Source of the DNA: a virus
Direction: 5' to 3' (one strand)
Virus record (IMG/VR): IMGVR_UViG_3300031841_000964
Coordinates: 1 to 25,545 of that record
DNA length: 25,545 bases
Position numbers and translations under genes: made by a program. Below the pieces are notes generated by a model. The model searched no databases and had not been told where the DNA came from. It was given only the letters and a program-made list of their open reading frames with translations. Below, in pieces: positions 15,442-21,351 of this stretch (position 1 is its first letter; every line of letters begins with the position of its first letter).

Positions 15442-16685
15442 TAGTGAATCTCCGCTGAATCAATATGCACGACCTTGCCGTTGTCGGGAGTCGCATGTTT
15501 GTTGTCGATCACACACCACAGGGTTGGGCAGTCCCATGTACCCCAGCCACCGAACAGGTAACCGTCAGTGAGGATGATCGTTGCTTGTGGCTTGATCTGG
15601 TGATCTTGCATGTACTCGACCACGCACTCGACATCGGTGCCGCCACCGCCTTGGGGTTTGGTAGATTGAGCCAGCGTGTGTACCTCATGGGACTCGTATG
15701 ACTCGTCACCCACAACCTCATGGCCCCAGTACAGTAGGCGAACCTTGTCGGGCTTGACCGTAGTGCAGATCGACTGAACTTCTGACAAGAACACAGCCAG
15801 ATCAGCGTCGGGTATAGACCCTGACGTATCAACAGCAATCACAAGCTCATCGACTTTCTCGCTGATACCGTTGGGCAGATAGACACCGGCACCAATGTAT
15901 CGGCGGTTGGGACGTTTCCATGTGGAGTAGTCGTTGCCAGTACAGGTTGTCTGGATGAACTCGCGCAGTACCTCACGCCAATCGACCTGCGGTTGCATAA
16001 GCTCGGCAAGTAGACGGTTGCCCGTAGCGCCTGACTTACTAGCCATCATGCTGCCCTGACGTATCGCTACGTCGATCTCTTTCTCAAGATCTTTGACCTC
16101 ATCGTCTGACAGCTTATCTGCACCCTCCCAGTCGTGGTCATCGAAGCCTTGGGCGGAAGAAGTACCTTGTGGGTCATCTCCACCTTCATCGTCGCCGCCG
16201 TCATCGTCATCATCCAATGCCTTGAAGATCACAGCAGTATCCGACCATGACCCGTCGGGCTTGCGGAACCGTTCGTCATACAGCCCGATCTGATTGCCGA
16301 CCTCATCGCGTGGCATAGCGGCGAAGTCATCCTCTCGGTTTTCATCGACCAGCTTGCCGTTGATGTTGTAGTCGCATGACATGTTGGCGAGTCGGTGGTT
16401 CTTGTCGTGCAAGTGCTTCCACGTTATCAGGTGCCGGTACATCTTGTGATAGCACTCATGCAGTATCACGAAGCGAAGCTCGGCATCGGTCATGGAATCA
16501 ACGAATGCTCGACCATAAGTCTCGTCACGTCCGTTGGTACATGCAGTCGGTACGTCATCGCTGACAGTCTTGTTGCCCACCATGAGTACACCAGCCAAGG
16601 CCATGTACCGTGGGTGAGCAGTAATATCTACCACTGCTTTGGTGATCCGCTGCTCGGCGGTCAGTTGTTGGTTTAGTGCTAACAT
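15441..16685 (-). CDS. DUF2201/CobT-like metallopeptidase-VWA protein
   Basis: A 414-aa two-domain protein. The N-terminal domain has a zinc-peptidase motif HECYH (H76, E77, H80) followed by NMSCDYNING, where D105 may be a third ligand; this is the DUF2201 putative metallopeptidase layout. A linker at about 158-190 is strongly acidic (DDDDDGGDDEGGDD). The C-terminal VWA-like domain has a MIDAS set: DTSGS (286-290), GGGGTD with T350, and LTDG with D374. Proteins of this type work with a MoxR ATPase, which inserts metals or remodels targets; CobS/CobT of cobalt chelation is the best known pair. AGGAGGTAAC precedes the ATG. The MoxR gene ends nine bases upstream. Whether the peptidase site is active is unknown. 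Confidence 0.85.
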   Translation of the reverse strand: MLALNQQLTAEQRITKAVVDITAHPRYMALAGVLMVGNKTVSDDVPTACTNGRDETYGRAFVDSMTDAELRFVILHECYHKMYRHLITWKHLHDKNHRLANMSCDYNINGKLVDENREDDFAAMPRDEVGNQIGLYDERFRKPDGSWSDTAVIFKALDDDDDGGDDEGGDDPQGTSSAQGFDDHDWEGADKLSDDEVKDLEKEIDVAIRQGSMMASKSGATGNRLLAELMQPQVDWREVLREFIQTTCTGNDYSTWKRPNRRYIGAGVYLPNGISEKVDELVIAVDTSGSIPDADLAVFLSEVQSICTTVKPDKVRLLYWGHEVVGDESYESHEVHTLAQSTKPQGGGGTDVECVVEYMQDHQIKPQATIILTDGYLFGGWGTWDCPTLWCVIDNKHATPDNGKVVHIDSAEIH

Positions 16686-16694
16686 GTTACCTCC

Positions 16695-17798
16695 TTACAC
16701 CTTGTCCGCTGCGAACATGTAGTTGTTGTCCATAGCCCATTGAGTAAACAGCTTGTTCTGCATAATCATGGACTGCTTGGCCTTGTTGTATTTGCTGGAT
16801 CGAACGCCGTTGGCGAACAGACCTTGGGCTTCCTTGTCCAGCCGGTTCACATATGTCATCCACGCATCGGCCCAATCACGCTCCAATGCGGACAGTGCTT
16901 TGAACACCACCATGCAGGTAGCAGCTTGGGACGTTGGCACCGTGGCATTGTCAGGATCGTTCTTGATTGACTCCAATGACGGTAGCTGGTCAGCCAGCTT
17001 GAGGAATGACATGAAGTCTGCGGCGGCTCGGACACCGATGGTACCAATGAGTGCTGCCTGTAACGTGTCATCATCTAGCCCATCACGGCGTTTCAAGATG
17101 TCACTCGCTGCATGTAGTGAACGTGGCGTACAGAACGCAGCCCGATCCACAGCTTTGGGATGGAAGATGTACTGGTTGTCATCTGGATTCGGTACATCAC
17201 GGAAGTCTTGCATGACCTCGGGAGTCTCTTTGGCCCAGCCCAGTATTGTGTGATCTACACCGTTGCTGATGCCCCACTCGACCCATTCCATAGCGGTGGG
17301 CTTCTTAGTCTCGACCACGGTTATGCGGTTACGGGCATGTGCGGGTAACAGATCACCCACACCCTCGCTGCCAAGGTTAGTCGTGGCGAATATGATGGAG
17401 TCGGGGTGCAGTGTGTAGCTGCCGATCTTACGTTCGAGGATCAGACGTAACAGGGCATTCTTGACTGCGGGGTTGGCCTTACCGAACTCGTCAATCATCA
17501 GGATGATCGGCTTGTCGTGGTGGGCACCCAATTCCTCGTTGGTCAGGTACGTCACATAGCCAGTGCCGTCATCCAGCTTGGCGATGTTGGGTATCGTGAT
17601 GTCACCCAAGTCCTTGGTCGTGCAGTCGAGAAAACATGCTATGTAATCCGGCAGTGCCTCTGAGATTTCGGTAAGCAGTGATGACTTACCTGTACCCATG
17701 TGGCCTTGAAGTAAGACTGTGCGAAGCCGACCGATTGCCAAGATCAGTGCCTTGGCTTGTTCGAGAGTCAGTGCGTAAGTTTGTTGTGCATAGCTCAT
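16695..17798 (-). CDS. MoxR/CobS-type AAA+ ATPase
   Basis: A 367-aa AAA+ ATPase. Walker A is GHMGTGKSS (32-40), Walker B IILMIDEFGKANP (98-110), sensor 1 FATTNLGSEG (137-146), with R157 (ARNRIT) placed for an arginine finger. The short N-terminus and 'LTLEQAKALILAIGRLRTVLLQG' start fit MoxR/CobS ATPases, which act as oligomers that remodel a VWA partner and its client. The C-terminal 150 residues are helical and less typical. I start at 17798, with AAGGAGAT before ATG; an in-frame ATG at 17849 lies in the hairpin leader and has no ribosome binding site. The gene follows a sigma70-like promoter (17894-17922) and one copy of the polar hairpin, and leads the five-gene operon to 13174. Confidence 0.87.
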   Translation of the reverse strand: MSYAQQTYALTLEQAKALILAIGRLRTVLLQGHMGTGKSSLLTEISEALPDYIACFLDCTTKDLGDITIPNIAKLDDGTGYVTYLTNEELGAHHDKPIILMIDEFGKANPAVKNALLRLILERKIGSYTLHPDSIIFATTNLGSEGVGDLLPAHARNRITVVETKKPTAMEWVEWGISNGVDHTILGWAKETPEVMQDFRDVPNPDDNQYIFHPKAVDRAAFCTPRSLHAASDILKRRDGLDDDTLQAALIGTIGVRAAADFMSFLKLADQLPSLESIKNDPDNATVPTSQAATCMVVFKALSALERDWADAWMTYVNRLDKEAQGLFANGVRSSKYNKAKQSMIMQNKLFTQWAMDNNYMFAADKV

Positions 17799-17829
17799 GG
17801 CTATCTCCTTTCCGTTTTGTTGTTTTGGT

Positions 17830-17852
17830 TTTGTGTATAAGTCATACACAAA
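17830..17852 (-). repeat. polar hairpin element, copy 1
   Basis: Perfect 9-bp inverted arms TTTGTGTAT and ATACACAAA flank a 5-nt centre that reads AAGTC on the plus strand and GACTT on the minus strand. It lies between the promoter at 17.9 kb and the MoxR start, so it is transcribed, and is followed by an A/C-rich leader before the ribosome binding site. Confidence 0.9.
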
Positions 17853-17882
17853 GTTGGTTAGTGGTAGGCGGTATTGCCCTGT

Positions 17883-17893
17883 GGTGAATCACC
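17883..17893. promoter_or_regulatory. 11-bp palindrome at the predicted start of transcription
   Basis: GGTGAATCACC is a perfect palindrome with a single central base. It directly abuts the -10 box of the 17.9 kb promoter and would cover the transcription start, a typical repressor position. No further copy was noticed. Confidence 0.4.
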
Positions 17894-17922
17894 ATTATAC
17901 ATGGTATTTCGTGTTATGTCCA
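17894..17922 (-). promoter_or_regulatory. sigma70-like promoter of the MoxR operon
   Basis: On the minus strand TGGACA (17922-17917), a 17-nt spacer, and a perfect TATAAT (17899-17894), with TG just before the -10. TAACACG follows the -35 box directly, as it does at the 19.8 kb promoter. The predicted start near 17887 gives a leader of about 90 nt with one hairpin copy. Confidence 0.65.
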
Positions 17923-17936
17923 ATTACCTACCGACC

Positions 17937-18905
17937 TCAGAGATCCAAGGACGGTAGTTTGCTGATGATGTCTTTGACCTGCTGCTGTTTGTCCAGCCGC
18001 AACGTCTCGCTGGCCTTGAGCGCATCGGTGTTCACGCCGTACAGCGCATCCTCTAGCTGATCTGCAATCGCAGTCATCTGGGTGTCGCCAGTGATGTTGA
18101 ACCTACGCATCATACGAATCAGCTCTAGCGACGTGTCGAAGACGCTATCGTATAACTTGTTATATTTTTGATTACCCTTGGCATCTAGCTCGTCCTTCGG
18201 GGATAGCTGACGCAGCACAGTCGATAGGTTCTTGTGCAGCCGCGCCCAGATGTCATTCATCGCGGCTTCAATGTTCTCGCTGTAGAACTCGTCATACTGT
18301 TGTTTGACTACTTCCAAAGCCTCTGCCGGTAGATCCAAGCGTGGGTCGCCACGTCTCGGCACCTCAGAGAACACAATACGCCAGCGGAACTTCCTGCGTA
18401 GCTCATCAATCGGCGGGTACTCGCTGTGGTCAAACATGTTACCTAGCTCTGCCATCGCGGTAGATGTGCGCCACTGGTACGCATCCTCGAACAGTTGGTA
18501 TAGCCGGTGGAACTCTTGCTCCAGATCTGTCATGGTGTTCTGGTAGTCGAAGTATTCAGATGTCGGTATCAGACGCAGCCCCATGTCAGACCACGGCAGG
18601 GTCATTGCGTAGTGGGTGTTGCGTGCGTTACCTACAAACTTCTTTAGGTCTTCCAGCTCAGTACAACCGGCGAGCAGGTTCTTGTTGTAGTTACCGGCTT
18701 TGGCTGACGCACCGCTGTCACGGGCTACCTTGGCTGACGCGGCTTTGTCTTTCTTACGCGCAGTCCACGTTGAGATGTTTAGCTGTACCAGCATGGCAGA
18801 TGAACTGATGCTCGGTGCGTTTACGGTTGGCGTTTCGGTTAGTCGCTTGTGTATCAGCGCGTCGGTTTCTTGGTTGATTTGGTGAATGTTGCTTACTTGT
18901 TCCAT
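17937..18905 (-). CDS. DUF3150-like protein
   Basis: A 322-aa soluble protein. The middle segment (VPRRGDPRLDLPAEALEVVKQQYDEFYSENIEAAMNDIWARLHKNLSTVLRQL...) and the following FDTSLELIRMMRRFNITGDTQMTAIADQLEDAL fit my memory of DUF3150 proteins, which occur in phages and SXT-type mobile elements next to CobS/MoxR and CobT/VWA genes. The protein is mostly helical; no catalytic motif is evident. The start at 18905 has AAGGAG seven bases upstream. An upstream ATG at 18974 would read through the hairpin element and a low-complexity leader and is rejected. It is separated from MoxR by the 17.9 kb promoter, yet probably belongs to the same functional module. Confidence 0.72.
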   Translation of the reverse strand: MEQVSNIHQINQETDALIHKRLTETPTVNAPSISSSAMLVQLNISTWTARKKDKAASAKVARDSGASAKAGNYNKNLLAGCTELEDLKKFVGNARNTHYAMTLPWSDMGLRLIPTSEYFDYQNTMTDLEQEFHRLYQLFEDAYQWRTSTAMAELGNMFDHSEYPPIDELRRKFRWRIVFSEVPRRGDPRLDLPAEALEVVKQQYDEFYSENIEAAMNDIWARLHKNLSTVLRQLSPKDELDAKGNQKYNKLYDSVFDTSLELIRMMRRFNITGDTQMTAIADQLEDALYGVNTDALKASETLRLDKQQQVKDIISKLPSLDL

Positions 18906-18919
18906 TGGGAACTCCTTAT

Positions 18920-18952
18920 CGTTGGTTTTGGTTTGGTTTTGGTTGGTTTGGT
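18920..18952 (-). other. low-complexity A/C-rich mRNA leader
   Basis: Between hairpin copy 2 and the ribosome binding site of the DUF3150-like gene the minus strand is a run of AACCAA/AAACC units with almost no G or T. Shorter A/C-rich leaders stand in the same place after copies 1 and 3. Such leaders stay unfolded and would keep the ribosome binding site open. Confidence 0.6.
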
Positions 18953-18975
18953 TTTGTGTATAAGTCATACACAAA
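18953..18975 (-). repeat. polar hairpin element, copy 2
   Basis: Identical to copy 1 in the 23-bp core and in flanking GGTT and GTTGGTTA. It sits in the gap between the 132-aa gene (stop at 18981) and the DUF3150-like gene, where I see no separate promoter. That favours a function in the RNA, such as processing or 5' stabilisation. Confidence 0.9.
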
Positions 18976-18980
18976 GTTGG

Positions 18981-19379
18981 TTATTGAACTGATACGAGCA
19001 CTGCGCTCTTACGCAATGCCATGAGGTTGACGGTGCCGTGGCGTCGGCAGTCGAGATACTGAACGCCGCCCTTTGTGTATACGCGCTCGGGCATGTCGAG
19101 CAGACGGAACAGCGCATTGAGTCGGGACTGCGTGGTGCGCGACGGTGCGAGTACCTTACGCCCTTGACCAGCAGGTACGTTCAATCTCTTTTCATACCCG
19201 CCACATGACACCCATAACTTCTTAACCCCATCTCGATTCGACATGGTGGCGATGCGGTTGCCATGCAGTAACAGATCGAGATTGCGGGTGGCTTGGTTGA
19301 ACACGGACTGCGTGTTGCCCATCGTTTTGGTGTCGCCGTTGATGAACGCGCCGATCACTTCTTTTTCTATCTTACGCAT
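18981..19379 (-). CDS. unknown basic protein
   Basis: A 132-aa basic protein (MRKIEKEVIGAFINGDTKTMGNTQSVFNQATRNLDLLLHGNRIATM...). The phrase 'NRIAT....G.....CGGY' and the C-terminal half (QSRLNALFRLLDMPERVYTKGGVQYLDC) suggest a small alpha/beta fold that may bind nucleic acid. I recall similar small phage proteins beside early operons, but no name. The ATG overlaps the upstream stop by 8 nt, with GGAGAG inside the upstream gene as ribosome binding site. Confidence 0.6.
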   Translation of the reverse strand: MRKIEKEVIGAFINGDTKTMGNTQSVFNQATRNLDLLLHGNRIATMSNRDGVKKLWVSCGGYEKRLNVPAGQGRKVLAPSRTTQSRLNALFRLLDMPERVYTKGGVQYLDCRRHGTVNLMALRKSAVLVSVQ

Positions 19380-19704
19380 TGCTGCTCTCCTCTAATGCTG
19401 AATTGATTACATAGTCTTTAGGCATGTTGCTCCGTGCCTTAGCGTGCAGTCGCTCGTGCTTAACAGCGATCTGGGCAATCCTCTCGCACGACTTTTCCTC
19501 TAACATGTCCCACATACGGTCTAGCTGGTACTCGGTAACGTGCGGCTTGTCCTTGGCTAGACCGGCCTGCGCTATGGTCACGAGTGTGAATAGCTTTTCC
19601 AGCAGGTCATCGTGCTCGGCTTTTTGCTGGATGCGCTGGTAGTGCTGGTAGTTTAGGGCTTCGCTCAGGTCATTTACCTTGGCTTCGTACTCTTCATCTG
19701 ACAT
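19372..19704 (-). CDS. unknown helical protein, first gene of the leftward operon
   Basis: A 110-aa acidic, helical protein (MSDEEYEAKVNDLSEALNYQHYQRIQQKAEHDDLLEKLFTLV...). Not recognised. GAGGAGACAG precedes the ATG. It is the first gene after the candidate origin region and the promoter at 19.8 kb, so it is probably among the earliest expressed genes of this arm. Confidence 0.6.
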   Translation of the reverse strand: MSDEEYEAKVNDLSEALNYQHYQRIQQKAEHDDLLEKLFTLVTIAQAGLAKDKPHVTEYQLDRMWDMLEEKSCERIAQIAVKHERLHAKARSNMPKDYVINSALEESSNA

Positions 19705-19725
19705 CGCTGTCTCCTCGTTGTTGGT

Positions 19726-19748
19726 TTTGTGTATAAGTCATACACAAA
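19726..19748 (-). repeat. polar hairpin element, copy 3
   Basis: Same 23-bp core and same orientation as copies 1 and 2 (GACTT centre on the minus strand). It lies in the leader between the 19.8 kb promoter and the first gene of the leftward operon. Only 21 nt separate it from the ATG. Confidence 0.9.
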
Positions 19749-19758
19749 AAATGAGTGT

Positions 19759-19783
19759 GTCGGGCAGGGATCTCCCCACCGAC
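19759..19783 (-). promoter_or_regulatory. GC-rich stem-loop at the 5' end of the leftward transcript
   Basis: GTCGG at 19759 pairs with CCGAC at 19779, and GGGA (19767) with TCCC (19773), giving an imperfect GC-rich stem of about 25 nt. It begins where the transcript from the 19.8 kb promoter should start, so the message would open with this stem and then the A/T-rich hairpin copy 3. There is no T-run, so it is not an intrinsic terminator. Confidence 0.5.
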
Positions 19784-19790
19784 AAGAGAT

Positions 19791-19819
19791 ATTGTCTCAT
19801 ATATAACGTGTTATGTCAA
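19791..19819 (-). promoter_or_regulatory. sigma70-like promoter of the leftward early operon
   Basis: On the minus strand a perfect TTGACA (19819-19814), 17-nt spacer, and GACAAT (19796-19791; 4/6). TAACACGTTAT follows the -35 box and contains an imperfect ATAAC/GTTAT palindrome. It faces away from the repeat cluster and drives the genes from 19704. Confidence 0.55.
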
Positions 19820-19856
19820 GTAGTGGTCAGGCGTGGTGTTTGGTGGTGGGAAGTGT

Positions 19857-20231
19857 AATGTTACGTAATGTTACGTCCTATGGGTTGGTAAGTCCTTGAT
19901 AAATAAGTAATGTTACATTGTTGCGTTTTTGGGGAAATTGAATGGGTGTTGGCTTGCGCGGAGAGAAACGTAACATTAGTTCTGTGTAACGAGATTTTCT
20001 GCAAGTAGAGGGGTAAACGGGCAGGGTATATATATATTTTGGTAAAAACGTAACATTGTAAGGACTACTATATATATATACAGGTTTTTGTATAAATACA
20101 TACTAATACTTACAACTAGATACCACGAAATACAACGAGGATAATGTTGCCTTTTTGCCATTTGAAAACGCAACATTGCGTAACATTAGCGTTTCAAACG
20201 CAACATTAGCCCTGCTGAAAACGCAACATTA
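19857..20231. repeat. iteron-like repeat cluster, candidate replication origin
   Basis: About ten copies of a motif with consensus AAACGYAACATTA occur in 375 bp. Plus-oriented copies lie at 19966, 20046, 20166, 20178, 20196 and 20219. Reverse copies (AATGTTRC) lie at 19857, 19867, 19909 and 20143; the first two are back to back with a 10-bp period. AT-rich tracts (alternating TA runs) lie at about 20028-20040 and 20069-20081. Direct and inverted short repeats next to AT-rich DNA in a gene-free region at the boundary of an operon are what initiator-dependent origins look like. A transcription operator array is the main alternative. The rest of the 746-nt gap holds the other repeats and promoter listed here. 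Confidence 0.65.
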
Positions 20232-20235
20232 CCCC

Positions 20236-20392
20236 GCACATCTAATCTAGGAACTGGTTTCGTGGTAACGTGTTGTTTTGTGTATGACTTATACACAAAA
20301 CGTATCATCCTGTGCCGCACATCTAATCTAGGAACTGGTATCAGAGGCGCACTCCACAATGCGTTCGGCGCACCTCGAATCTAGGAACTGGT
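20236..20392 (+). repeat. three copies of a 23-bp direct repeat
   Basis: Copies at 20236-20258, 20317-20339 and 20370-20392 share the 15-bp core AATCTAGGAACTGGT and a GCAC start; copies 1 and 2 are identical and copy 3 differs at two bases. Gaps are 58 and 30 bp. The set lies between the iteron-like cluster and the terminator of the 20.45 kb gene. A protein-binding array at an origin, or a small transcript, are both possible. Confidence 0.85.
20276..20300 (+). repeat. polar hairpin element, copy 4, reversed
   Basis: Arms extend to 10 bp (TTTTGTGTAT and ATACACAAAA) around GACTT, which here reads on the plus strand, opposite to copies 1-3. It lies between the first and second 23-bp direct repeats. 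No plus-strand gene follows closely. Confidence 0.9.
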
Positions 20393-20409
20393 CTCAAAGA
20401 ATTTGAGGC

Positions 20410-20435
20410 AAAAAAAAGCCCCCTTGCGGGGGCTT
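20410..20435 (-). terminator. strong intrinsic terminator
   Basis: On the minus strand the arms AAGCCCCC and GGGGGCTT (8 bp, 4-nt loop GCAA) are followed by a run of eight T. It lies 16 nt beyond the stop of the 20451-21206 gene and closes that unit. Confidence 0.92.
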
Positions 20436-20450
20436 CAGTTGGTGGGTGGG

Positions 20451-21206
20451 TTATTTGGCTTCGCGATTCGCTCGGATGCGGTTTATATTCAGCGTGTGCG
20501 TCAATCCCTCTAGCAAGTTTTGCACTGCTTGGCTCTCCGCAATCACTCCCTGTTGACCTACATCGAATGCTGCTAGCTTATTAACCAATTCAATCAGCAC
20601 GGGATGTTGAATCGAGCGCGGTACCGGCGAAGTCTTAACTTCAGGTAACGGGCCAGATTCAACATGCGTGTCGGTTGAGACGCTACCAGTTTGGCTATCC
20701 TTACCTTTGGCGGTTTGCGTTTTAGGCGCTTTGTTCGGCGCTACCGTCTTGGTCTCGAATGGCGCTAACAAGCTGGTCAGTGTGCCGCGAAGGTTAGCCA
20801 TGCCGCTGCTGACTATGTTATGCGCCCTACCTTGCGCTGCCGTGAATTTATCAACCGCCGCTTTTTGCGCTTTGGTGACGGGTTTTTTGTTCCCGCCGGA
20901 CAGCTTCAGTTTGTGTGCCTTCACCGCATCGCGATCCATGCCTTTTATCTCGGCCAAGGTAAACCCCGCAAACTGGCGACCAAATCCTTTGCTGCGCGAT
21001 GCGATGAACCCCGTTCGCAATTGCGCGTACACTTCAGGATCGCCCTTCGTTTCGTAGGTATCCGCGATTGTGACCGATGGTTTACCGGCTTTTACAAAGC
21101 GCGATCCGTCCGCGCTGCGCTTTAGTCCGACCATTCGCGCCGCTATCACGCGGGCATTTTCTTCAGCATTGAAGTAGTTAGTAGCTGTTTCAATTAAGTT
21201 GGGCAT
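20451..21206 (-). CDS. unknown basic protein in its own transcription unit
   Basis: A 251-aa protein. Residues 1-115 (MPNLIETATNYFNAEENARVIAARMVGLKRSADGSRFVK..., KGFGRQFAGFTLAEIKGMDRDAVKAHKLKL) seem folded. Residues 150-200 are a low-complexity Thr/Pro/Lys linker, and the last 45 residues are helical (VLIELVNKLAAFD...VQNLLEGLTHTLNI). I do not recognise a family. Strong ribosome binding site GGAGAAAGG. Its promoter (21265-21293) and terminator (20410-20435) make it monocistronic, beside the candidate origin, so an initiator, regulator or nucleoid-like role is possible. It is rich in K and R without a clear HTH. Confidence 0.7.
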   Translation of the reverse strand: MPNLIETATNYFNAEENARVIAARMVGLKRSADGSRFVKAGKPSVTIADTYETKGDPEVYAQLRTGFIASRSKGFGRQFAGFTLAEIKGMDRDAVKAHKLKLSGGNKKPVTKAQKAAVDKFTAAQGRAHNIVSSGMANLRGTLTSLLAPFETKTVAPNKAPKTQTAKGKDSQTGSVSTDTHVESGPLPEVKTSPVPRSIQHPVLIELVNKLAAFDVGQQGVIAESQAVQNLLEGLTHTLNINRIRANREAK

Positions 21207-21264
21207 AGTGCCTTTCTCCGATTTGTTAAGTTAATGCCGACAGATCATTCCGCCGACACCCCAA

Positions 21265-21293
21265 ATTATAACATCATGACGTGTTACACTCAA
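21265..21293 (-). promoter_or_regulatory. sigma70-like promoter of the 20451-21206 gene
   Basis: On the minus strand TTGAGT (21293-21288), a 17-nt spacer and a perfect TATAAT (21270-21265). GTAACACG follows the -35, as in the promoters at 17.9 and 19.8 kb. The predicted start near 21258 lies about 52 nt before the ATG. Confidence 0.65.
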
Positions 21294-21326
21294 GCAAACC
21301 GTGGTATATGGCGGTAAATAGTGGTT

Positions 21327-21351
21327 TTTTGTGTATGACTTATACACAAAA
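21327..21351 (+). repeat. polar hairpin element, copy 5, reversed
   Basis: Same 10-bp arms and plus-strand GACTT centre as copy 4. It lies upstream of the 21.3 kb promoter and so is not in that transcript. The nearest plus-strand gene is the small terminase, 960 bp away, with a minus-strand gene between. Confidence 0.9.

Noticed and set aside
15441-17798. Cobalt chelatase CobS/CobT for cobalamin synthesis
   Set aside because: The fold types match, but no CobN or other corrin gene is present, and the N-terminal metallopeptidase domain is of the DUF2201 kind; a broader MoxR-VWA role is safer.
19976-20176. 66-codon minus-strand frame with hydrophobic stretches
   Set aside because: It lies wholly in the iteron-like and AT-rich region, has no ribosome binding site, and its residues are what alternating TA tracts would encode.
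20236-20392. Three spaced 23-bp repeats with a degenerate last copy, as in a small CRISPR array
   Set aside because: The gaps are 58 and 30 bp, one contains the hairpin element, no cas adaptation or effector genes are present, and three copies at uneven spacing fit a binding-site array better.
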